Source of the DNA: JAOUEA01 sp039933515
Lineage (GTDB): Bacteria > Actinomycetota > UBA4738 > HRBIN12
Length of the DNA stretch: 6,466 nt
Assembly: GCA_039933515.1 (NCBI GenBank)
Contig: JBDTNY010000099.1
Span: 1 to 6,466, forward strand
Direction: 5' to 3'
The translations under genes were made by a program, and so were the position numbers. Positions within the stretch are counted from its first letter, which is position 1. Each line of letters opens with the position of its first letter. Below the pieces are notes generated by a model. That model ran no database searches. It saw only the letters and a list, made by a program, of their open reading frames with translations, and was not told where the DNA came from. Positions 1 through 5,389 of the stretch are shown piece by piece.

Positions 1-1409
1 TCGATCAGGCCGACGTTGCGGAGCACGAGGCCGGCCTGCGAGGCGACCCCGTTCACCAGGCGCTCCTGGTCCGAGGTGATCACCGCGCCGGCCGGCATCC
101 GCAGGACGATCGCGCCGAGCGGCTCCCCCTGGTGCCGTACGTCGAACACCCGTCCACCCACGGCGTCGGGCCCGATGGACGCCTGCCCTTCGGGCCAGAC
201 GGCCGCGGGCTGCAGCTCCGCTCCGACGCGAAGCCACACCCCGACGGTCTCCGCGCCGGTGCCGTCCGCCACGAGCCGGACGAGCCGCGGAAGCACGTCG
301 TCGACCGAGTAGGAGGTCGCCAGCCGGTCGGCGAACTCGGAGAGCACTTCGTACGGTGTCGCGCGCTCCCCGTACACGAATCGGTTCGCGATGCGCTGCA
401 GCCGCCGCCGAGCCGGCTGGAAGACGATCGCGACGAACGCGGCGGCCACCGCCGACAGGAACGGGCTCGTGGTCGATCCGATCATCGTGCCGACACCGAC
501 GACGATCGCGACGTAGACGCCGGCGATCGCCGCGGCGAGGACGCCGTAGACGAGAGTCTTCGAGATCACGACGTCGATGTCGTAGAGCCGGTACTTCAAG
601 ATGCCGACGGCGATGGCCACGGGGATCGTGAGCACCGAGATCACGATGAGGATCTCGAGAGCGTTCGCCGCAGTGGTGTCCGCGTTGCCGCCCGCGGCCG
701 AGTACGCGATGAAGTAGATCGCGAACGTCGCCACCACGAGCGCGATCGAGGAGACGATCCATCGCAGCTGCTCACGTTCGTCGCCAGAGGCTCGGCGGCG
801 CCGCACGACGAGACTCACGAACGACGAGATCAGCAGTAGGAAGAACGAGACGCTCAGAGTGCTCGTCGCGTAATACATGCCGGGCACGGCCATGGGGTTG
901 GCCGTCCCCGGGTAGATCAAGGGCCGATCGGTGAGGATGCCGGTGACCACCGTGAGCACGGTGCCGACCACGCACACGGTGAGCCATCGCCCCCAGCGCC
1001 GAGAGATCGGTCGCCCGTCGGGGAACAGCGCCATCGCGAGCGCGAGCGAGCCGAACCCGGCGTACCAGATGTAGTCGGCGCTGGTCGCTGCGATCCGAGC
1101 GGGCACGGAGGTGCTTGCGTGCACCCCGACCGCCCACAGCGTCCACGCGTCGGCGAACGCCTGGATGCTCGCCCCGAACGCGCCGATCAGACACAGCCAT
1201 CCGATCGCGTTCTGCGGTCGCGCGCGCACGAGGATGACCCCGGTCACTCCGAAGCACGCGGCGAACAGCAGCGGGAACCCTCGTGGCCCGAAGCTCTGTG
1301 CCGGCTCCGGAGCCGACAGCGACACCGCGAAGTACACGACGCTCCCGATCGACAGCGCGATGGTCGCGGCGACGATCGACGGCACCCATCGGAGGGACGG
1401 CATCCTCAT
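1..1409 (-). CDS. Membrane GAF-domain sensor histidine kinase HK1 (3' end missing)
   Basis: This is a sensor kinase N-terminal part of 469 codons, open from an ATG at 1409 to the window edge. Residues 1-335 carry about nine or ten hydrophobic segments, for example around 11-31, 45-62, 69-86, 143-160, 183-203, 217-236, 251-271 and 286-310. Family blocks are visible: ALFPDGRPISRRW (127-139), EREQLRW (211-217) and KYRLYDIDVVISKTLVYG (272-289). A GAF-like domain follows from about 352 to the edge, opening with ATPYEVLSEFADRL and ending with ASQAGLVLRN. The HisKA_3 and ATPase domains expected after this point lie outside the window, so the kinase call rests on colinear similarity to HK2. The start is fixed by a GGAG 8 nt upstream and by a 4-bp ATGA overlap with the HK2 stop. 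An in-frame ATG two codons downstream is a weaker alternative. It is probably cotranscribed and translationally coupled with HK2. The signal sensed is unknown. Confidence 0.88.
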   Translation of the reverse strand, partial: MRMPSLRWVPSIVAATIALSIGSVVYFAVSLSAPEPAQSFGPRGFPLLFAACFGVTGVILVRARPQNAIGWLCLIGAFGASIQAFADAWTLWAVGVHASTSVPARIAATSADYIWYAGFGSLALAMALFPDGRPISRRWGRWLTVCVVGTVLTVVTGILTDRPLIYPGTANPMAVPGMYYATSTLSVSFFLLLISSFVSLVVRRRRASGDEREQLRWIVSSIALVVATFAIYFIAYSAAGGNADTTAANALEILIVISVLTIPVAIAVGILKYRLYDIDVVISKTLVYGVLAAAIAGVYVAIVVGVGTMIGSTTSPFLSAVAAAFVAIVFQPARRRLQRIANRFVYGERATPYEVLSEFADRLATSYSVDDVLPRLVRLVADGTGAETVGVWLRVGAELQPAAVWPEGQASIGPDAVGGRVFDVRHQGEPLGAIVLRMPAGAVITSDQERLVNGVASQAGLVLRNVGLI

Positions 1410-3478
1410 AGGATCGTCTCCACCGGCAGTCGCCCCGTCACGGTTGTGCCTCGCCCGGGCTCGCTCTGAACCTCGACGGTCCCGTCGAGCGCCGCGAGCC
1501 GATCCGCGATGCCTTGGAGCCCCGTGCCGTACGAAGTGACGTCCGCGTCGAACCCCGTTCCGTCATCGGTCACGGTGAACGTCAGCGAACCGTTGCCGTT
1601 CGAGAGCGCGATCTCGGCCCGTGAGGCCCCCGCGTACTTGGCCACGTTCTGCAGGGCCTCCAGGCAGCTGAAGTAGACCGCGGCCTCCACGTCCTGGCCG
1701 AACCGACCGATGCCGTTCCCTTGGACCGTGGTGGGCACCGCGGCCTTGCGTGCCTGGGCTTCCAGGGCGGCCACCAGCCCCTGGTCGGCGAGCAGCGGCG
1801 GATAGATCCCTCGGGCGAGATCCCGCAGGTTCTCCAGGGCGTCGTTCGTGTCACTCGCGAGTTGGGCCACCATCTCGCGGGCCTTCTCGTCGTCCCGGCC
1901 GATCAGGCTCCCGAGCAGCCGCTGCTTGACGGCCAGGGCCACCAACTGCTGCTGGGCCCCGTCGTGGATGTTGCGCTCGAGCTTGCGGCGCTCCTCGTCC
2001 TGGGCGGCCACGAGGCGTTGGCGGGAGGCCTTGAGCTCCTCGAGTCGGGCGAGGAGCTGCTCGGTGAGCCGAACGTTGCGGAGCACCAGCCCGGCCTGCC
2101 CAGCGAGGTTCTCCACCAGGCGCTGCTCTGTTGCCGTGAGCGTCTCTCCCTGCCGCTTCATCAGTGACAGTGCGCCGAGCATCTCGCCTTGATGGGTGAC
2201 AGCGATGAAGTCGTCGGGGAGTGGCTGCACGGGCACCCGGGTGAGCGGTGGCGCGTCGTCGGGCCAGCTCGCGTCAGCGCGGAGCTCCTGGCCGTCGACG
2301 AGCCAGACGTCGGTGCGGGCCGCTCCGGTCCCCTGCGCGAGGATCCGCGCCATCCTGGGCAAGAGCTCCTCGGTGCGGTAGGTGCTTCCGAGCTGATCAG
2401 AGAACTCCGAGAGCACCTCGTAGGGGGTCGCGCGCGTGCCATACACGAGTCGGTTCGCGAACCGCTGCACGCGCTCGCGCACCGGCTGGAAGGCCACCGC
2501 GACGACTGCGGTCGCGGCGATCGAGAGGCCTACGTCGGACTGTCCTCCGCGCCCGACGAGCGCGCCGATACCGACGACGATCGCGACGTACACGCCGGTG
2601 ATGAAGGCGGCGAGCGCACCGTAGACCAGTGTCTTGTTGAGGACGAGATCGATGTCGTACAGCCGGTAACGCAGGATCGCGATGCCGATCGCGATGGGGA
2701 TCGCTGTCACCGAGAAGGACGTCAGCATGTTCCCGATGTCGGTCGCCGTCGACGGGTCGTCCACGAACTTGCCCACCAGCGGATTCGCAAGCATCGCGAG
2801 CCCGATCACGATGCCGGCGAAGATCAGCCATCGCAGCTGTTCGCGCCGCGTTCGGTCCCCCGCTCGGTAGCGGAACACGAGCGACGCGAGCGCGAGCGGC
2901 ACCGAGACGAAAACCATCTGGAGCCCGAGCGGCCGCATCGCCCCGAAGACTGCCTCGCCGACCGATCCGCCGAACCCGAACGGGTTCACCGAACGGGTGT
3001 CCTCGATCACTCCCGGCGCGAACGCGCTCCCCGCGATGAAGATGCCAAGCCCCCCCGCCGCGAACCACGCGACGGGCCGCCATCGCCGGCTCGGCAGATG
3101 CCCGTCGGGGAAGACCAACAGGACGAAGGTCATCGCCAGCGTGATCCCGACCATCCAGATCCAGGCGCCGAGCCAGTCGCTGTAGCGCACCCATCGGGGG
3201 CCGACCTCGATGCTCGCCGCGGCGATCGCGAAGCACGCGCCCGCGGCGCTCAGCGTCCAGCCGATCGGATTCTTCGGCTGCCGCGCCGCGACCAATGCGC
3301 CGACGGTCGAGCATGCCACGATGAAGGCGATCGCCGACATGCTGGTGAGCGCACTTGCGAGCCCTCCGGAGAGCCACGAGTCGGAGCCGAACAAGGAGAC
3401 GCCGAAGGACGCGACGATGGCCACGATCGAGATCGCCCAGATGCTCCATGCGAGTCGGCGCGTGACGCGATCGGTCAT
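1406..3478 (-). CDS. Membrane GAF-domain sensor histidine kinase HK2 (NarL class, HisKA_3)
   Basis: This is a complete 690-residue kinase predicted to autophosphorylate on histidine and pass phosphate to a NarL-type receiver. Residues 1-335 are membrane-rich with about nine or ten hydrophobic segments (for example 10-31, 41-65, 72-90, 104-123, 135-154, 184-203, 214-232, 250-268 and 284-309). A GAF-like domain spans about 352-467. A charged, probably coiled linker (470-500) leads to the HisKA_3 dimerisation helix, DEERRKLERNIHDGAQQ, with phospho-acceptor His505. The ATPase domain shows an N-box (EALQNVAKYAGA, Asn611), a G1 box (DDGTGFD, 638-644) and GTGLQGIADRL (651-661). The usual His of the N-box 'KHA' is Tyr615. 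The ATG at 3478 overlaps the upstream pseudogene stop as ATGA and has a GGAGG 6 nt upstream. The stop overlaps the HK1 start in the same way. Likely partners are RR1 or RR2, which is inference from proximity. Confidence 0.93.
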   Translation of the reverse strand: MTDRVTRRLAWSIWAISIVAIVASFGVSLFGSDSWLSGGLASALTSMSAIAFIVACSTVGALVAARQPKNPIGWTLSAAGACFAIAAASIEVGPRWVRYSDWLGAWIWMVGITLAMTFVLLVFPDGHLPSRRWRPVAWFAAGGLGIFIAGSAFAPGVIEDTRSVNPFGFGGSVGEAVFGAMRPLGLQMVFVSVPLALASLVFRYRAGDRTRREQLRWLIFAGIVIGLAMLANPLVGKFVDDPSTATDIGNMLTSFSVTAIPIAIGIAILRYRLYDIDLVLNKTLVYGALAAFITGVYVAIVVGIGALVGRGGQSDVGLSIAATAVVAVAFQPVRERVQRFANRLVYGTRATPYEVLSEFSDQLGSTYRTEELLPRMARILAQGTGAARTDVWLVDGQELRADASWPDDAPPLTRVPVQPLPDDFIAVTHQGEMLGALSLMKRQGETLTATEQRLVENLAGQAGLVLRNVRLTEQLLARLEELKASRQRLVAAQDEERRKLERNIHDGAQQQLVALAVKQRLLGSLIGRDDEKAREMVAQLASDTNDALENLRDLARGIYPPLLADQGLVAALEAQARKAAVPTTVQGNGIGRFGQDVEAAVYFSCLEALQNVAKYAGASRAEIALSNGNGSLTFTVTDDGTGFDADVTSYGTGLQGIADRLAALDGTVEVQSEPGRGTTVTGRLPVETIL
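1407..1421 (-). promoter_or_regulatory. HK1 ribosome binding site and ATGA coupling junction
   Basis: A GGAG (1421-1418, minus strand) sits 8 nt upstream of the HK1 ATG (1409-1407) inside the last codons of HK2. The HK2 TGA (1408-1406) overlaps the start as ATGA. This arrangement is typical of termination-reinitiation coupling within one transcript. Confidence 0.7.
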
Positions 3479-4068
3479 CGCATACCTCCGACGGGGAGTC
3501 GCCCAGAAAGCCTCGTGCCGGCATCGGGCGTGCTCGTGTCCGTCAGCTGTCCGCCCACGGCCGCGAGGCGGTCCGCCATGCCCTGAAGTCCGGGCACCAG
3601 TACCGCCTGGGATGCGAGATCACGGACGAGCTTCTCCCATGCGGGATCCAATGGGTCGTTCGCGTACATCACGACCGACTGCGCTCCGAGAAGCTCTCCT
3701 GGCGCCGAACCTCGGCGGCCAGGTCCCCCGGGAGGTCGGGAACGCGTCTCCTGCGAGCGGGTCCGCCGCTGGGACGAGGACCTTTGTCGCCGTGTCTCCC
3801 CAAAGGCTGCAGTTCCGAGCCGATCCGCAGCAAGACCGTGGCCGCGGATTCGCCCGTGGGATCGGCAAGGATCTGGGCCATCCGGGGCAGGACGTCGTCG
3901 GTCGCGTACGTGTCGCCCATCGGTTCGGAGAACGCTGCCATCAGCTCGTACGAAGTCGCTCGCTTCCCGTAGACCAACGGCCTGTTCGCGATCACCGGAC
4001 TCCAGCGATCGAGCCGTCCGCACACGGAACGGCCGCGTGTCTCGCACGTCGGACCTGGTCATCGACAT
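3475..4068 (-). pseudogene. Decayed GAF histidine kinase, third paralogue (internal deletion plus frameshifts)
   Basis: Kinase homology continues here on the minus strand but is broken. One frame (about 4025-3807) gives IANRPLVYGKRATSYE followed by DDVLPRMAQILADPTGE and GSELQP, matching the start of the HK1 and HK2 GAF region. Homology then shifts to a second frame (LWGDTATKVLVPAAD, from 3805), back to the first near 3738-3740 (DLPGDLAAEVRRQ), and into a third at about 3699 (GELLGAQSVVMYANDP, then LVRDLASQAVLV). The last two shifts each look like one base lost from a CCC or GGG run. Near 3592-3595 the GAF end is joined directly to PGLQGMADRLAAVGGQL, the tail of an ATPase domain. By alignment with HK2 about 186 residues (466-651) are missing, including the phospho-acceptor His, N-box and G1 box. 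The transmembrane part is also absent. The upstream limit is uncertain: an ATG at 4062 (MTRSDVRDTR) may be a relic of the old start. The final frame ends in a TGA overlapping the HK2 start. A 197-residue ORF spans 3475-4068, but only its last 75 or so residues look kinase-like. Confidence 0.85.
3476..3489 (-). promoter_or_regulatory. HK2 ribosome binding site and ATGA coupling junction
   Basis: On the minus strand a GGAGG (3489-3485) lies 6 nt before the HK2 ATG (3478-3476). The TGA of the upstream kinase remnant (3477-3475) overlaps that ATG as ATGA. This strong Shine-Dalgarno fixes the HK2 start and lets it initiate even though the upstream reading frame is broken. Confidence 0.75.
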
Positions 4069-4148
4069 GGCGCGATTCTGGCCGTTCGCCAGTCCGAGCG
4101 CGAGGGGGACGCCTCCCGCTTCCGCGGGGCGAAACCTCCCCCCGAACC

Positions 4149-4162
4149 GGGTGCTGGCACCC
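4149..4162. repeat. 14-bp inverted repeat (GGGTGC-TG-GCACCC), possible operator
   Basis: Two perfect 6-bp arms, GGGTGC and GCACCC, are separated by TG in the divergent intergenic region. With a 2-nt centre it suits a dimeric regulator binding site better than an RNA hairpin, and there is no following T-run. Its place between the kinase cluster and the stress gene is compatible with control of either. Only one copy was noticed, and chance occurrence in GC-rich DNA is possible. Confidence 0.35.
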
Positions 4163-4187
4163 CCGTAAAACCGTGGTGGGGGCCGGG

Positions 4188-4216
4188 TCGTTCCCGCAGG
4201 TCACGGGGCCTACGGT
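4188..4216 (+). promoter_or_regulatory. Candidate promoter of the universal stress gene (weak)
   Basis: TACGGT at 4211-4216 fits a TAnnnT -10 pattern about 30 nt before the start codon. TCGTTC at 4188-4193 lies 17 bp upstream but is a poor -35 match. Only position and the loose -10 match support this call, and an alternative sigma factor is equally possible. Confidence 0.22.
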
Positions 4217-4232
4217 GAACCTGCAGCATGAG

Positions 4233-4239
4233 AAGGAGG
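4233..4239 (+). promoter_or_regulatory. Ribosome binding site of the universal stress gene
   Basis: AAGGAGG ends 6 nt before the ATG at 4246. It decides the start against the upstream in-frame ATG at 4228, which would place this Shine-Dalgarno inside the coding sequence and add six residues before the conserved MNKILVGTD opening. Confidence 0.85.
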
Positions 4240-4245
4240 TTCGAG

Positions 4246-4653
4246 ATGAACAAGATCCTGGTTGGCACCGACACAACGGCTTCGGCGGACCTGGCCGTGC
4301 GGGACGCGGCCGAGCTGGCGCGTGCGCGAGGCGCCGAACTCCTGGTTCTGTACGTGAAGCCCGACGGCGACCTGCGCGCGGTCGTCGACCCGGCCAAGGC
4401 CGCGAGCCCCGAGGCGTACCTCGCGGCGTTGCCGCAGCGTTTCGAGGGCGTGACCACGACGACGCGCGTCGAAGCCGGGGATCCCGCGGAGCGGATCTGC
4501 GAGGTGGCCGCCGACGAAGGGGCCGACACGATCGTGGTCGGCAACCGCTGGGTCCACGGCAATTGGTGGCGCGTCCGCGACAGCATCCCCAATCTGGTCC
4601 TGCGGCACTCGCCGTGCAGCGTCTACGTCGTGGACACGAGGAAGGCCCAGTGA
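4246..4653 (+). CDS. Universal stress protein (UspA family) with altered nucleotide-binding motif
   Basis: This is a single-domain protein of 135 residues, the usual size for one Usp domain. It opens with beta strand 1, MNKILVGTD, including the Asp expected near the nucleotide base. ELLVLYVKP (31-39), GDPAERICEVAADEGADTIVVG (78-99) and LRHSPCSVYVVD (119-130) follow in the order typical of the family. In ATP-binding members the motif is G-2X-G-9X-G-(S/T). Here it reads G99-NR-W102, nine residues, then D112-S113, so the second and third glycines are Trp and Asp. The tail SIPNLVLRHSPCSV otherwise matches. The protein is probably a cytoplasmic dimer, and ATP binding is doubtful. It has its own strong ribosome binding site. 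It lies between the kinases and RR1 on the opposite strand, ending 11 bp from the RR1 stop. A stress-related role follows from the family, not from direct evidence. Confidence 0.9.
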   Translation: MNKILVGTDTTASADLAVRDAAELARARGAELLVLYVKPDGDLRAVVDPAKAASPEAYLAALPQRFEGVTTTTRVEAGDPAERICEVAADEGADTIVVGNRWVHGNWWRVRDSIPNLVLRHSPCSVYVVDTRKAQ

Positions 4654-4664
4654 CGCCGACGGCT

Positions 4665-5348
4665 TCAGGCCTGATCGGACTCGCGGAGGAACGCGAGCAC
4701 CGCCATGACCCGGCGGTGGACATCGGGTTCCTCCGTGAGGTCAAGCTTGTGGAACAGGGAGTTGATGTGCTTCTCGACGGCGCGCTCGGTCAGGAACAGC
4801 GACTTCGCGATCGCGCCATTGTTCCCGCCCTGGGCCATATGGGACAGCACCTCGCGCTCCCGGTCGGTGAGGGACGCGAGCGGCGAGTGCGCCATCCGGT
4901 CCTTGGCGGCCACGAGCGACTCGACGACCTTTGGGTCCAGCACGCTTCCGCCGCGCGCGACCTCCCCGAGCGCCCGCACCAGCTCGTCGACATCGGCCAC
5001 GCGCTCCTTCAGCAGATAGCCCAGACCGGCCGCGCCGTTCTTCAGCAGTTCGTACGCGTACTCCTCCTCGGCGAACTGCGAGAGCACGACGACCCCGATC
5101 TCGGGGTGCGCGGCACGGATCGTCTTGGCGGCCTCGATGCCTTCGTTCGTGCCGGTGGGCGGCATCCGGATGTCGGTGAGCACGGCGTCGGGCATGTATT
5201 TCTCCACGGCCGCGAGCAGCGCGTCGCGGTCGGTGGCGGTGCCGACCAGCTCGATCTCGTCGCTCGTCGCGAGCAACGCGGCTGTCCCTTCCCGCACCAG
5301 GTAGTTATCCTCCGCGAACACCACTCGGATCATGCGCGGATGGTACAC
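4665..5348 (-). CDS. NarL/FixJ-family response regulator RR1 (REC + LuxR HTH)
   Basis: This is a two-domain transcription regulator of 227 residues. The receiver has the acidic pair Glu13-Asp14, phospho-acceptor Asp59 (VLTDIRMPP), Ser90 and Lys114 (YLLKE). The loop after DIRMPP is lengthened (TGTNEGIEAA), a trait shared with RR2. The C-terminal LuxR/GerE HTH is canonical: LTDREREVLSHMAQGGNNGAIAKSL (160-184) and LTERAVEKHINSLFHKLDL (186-204). It should be phosphorylated by a HisKA_3 kinase, with HK1 and HK2 as nearest candidates, and act as a DNA-binding dimer. A GTG at 5348 has a GGAG 6 nt upstream, so I use it. The ATG at 5333 starts MIRVVFAEDN, lines up with the RR2 start, and is a real alternative that would trim five residues. 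The gene converges on the stress gene and diverges from RR2 across 41 bp. Confidence 0.93.
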   Translation of the reverse strand: MYHPRMIRVVFAEDNYLVREGTAALLATSDEIELVGTATDRDALLAAVEKYMPDAVLTDIRMPPTGTNEGIEAAKTIRAAHPEIGVVVLSQFAEEEYAYELLKNGAAGLGYLLKERVADVDELVRALGEVARGGSVLDPKVVESLVAAKDRMAHSPLASLTDREREVLSHMAQGGNNGAIAKSLFLTERAVEKHINSLFHKLDLTEEPDVHRRVMAVLAFLRESDQA

Positions 5349-5354
5349 GGGCCG

Positions 5355-5358
5355 CTCC
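5355..5358 (-). promoter_or_regulatory. Ribosome binding site favouring the GTG start of RR1
   Basis: GGAG on the minus strand lies 6 nt before the GTG at 5348 but 21 nt before the ATG at 5333, which has no Shine-Dalgarno of its own. It favours the longer start, against the protein alignment that favours the shorter one. Confidence 0.5.
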
Positions 5359-5374
5359 GGCCCGAAGACGCGGT

Positions 5375-5380
5375 GGAAGG
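5375..5380 (+). promoter_or_regulatory. Ribosome binding site of RR2
   Basis: GGAAGG ends 9 nt before the GTG at 5390. Together with the early stop after the nearby ATG and GTG codons at 5385 and 5382, it supports GTG 5390, which gives MSIRVVLGEDN in register with the RR1 receiver. Confidence 0.6.
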
Positions 5381-5389
5381 CGTGATGGC

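Larger units (their letters stand above)
4069..4245. other. Divergent intergenic region between kinase remnant and universal stress gene
   Basis: This 177-bp stretch has no supportable coding sequence. It separates the minus-strand kinase cluster from the plus-strand universal stress gene and is the natural place for both promoters. It holds a near-palindrome at 4149-4162, a C-run and G-run pair (4160-4164 and 4178-4182) that could pair around a short AT-containing loop, a weak -10-like TACGGT at 4211, and the stress gene ribosome binding site. No clear minus-strand promoter was recognised. Confidence 0.6.
5349..5389. promoter_or_regulatory. 41-bp divergent spacer between RR1 and RR2
   Basis: The two regulator genes start back to back only 41 bp apart. 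The spacer holds both ribosome binding sites (minus GGAG at 5358-5355; plus GGAAGG at 5375-5380), leaving too little room for two full promoters. At least one promoter must overlap the neighbouring gene's 5' coding region, or a transcript must be leaderless or come from elsewhere. No convincing -10/-35 pair was seen. The layout implies shared or mutually exclusive control. Confidence 0.55.

Noticed and set aside
772..1389. A 205-codon open frame on the minus strand
   Set aside because: It overlaps HK1 in another frame on the same strand and lacks the hydrophobic segments and family blocks seen in the true frame.
2189..3586. A 465-codon open frame on the plus strand
   Set aside because: It is antisense to HK2, which has clear catalytic motifs. 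The translation is rich in Arg, Asp, Glu and His with no domain, typical of a mirror frame.
3475..4068. The 197-codon frame here as an intact small gene
   Set aside because: Only the last 75 or so residues match kinase sequence. The first half is Arg-rich out-of-frame translation, while true GAF homology sits in other frames over the same bases.
4178..4205. A DosR-type box (GGG-N-CCC pattern) upstream of the stress gene
   Set aside because: GGGTCGTTCCC only loosely resembles half of the mycobacterial consensus, and such G/C runs are common in this composition.
4665..4674. TCAGGCCTGA palindrome at the convergent gene ends as a terminator
   Set aside because: It is a perfect 10-bp palindrome with no loop and no T-run, and lies inside the RR1 coding end. 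The 11-bp gap between the convergent genes leaves no room for a standard intrinsic terminator.
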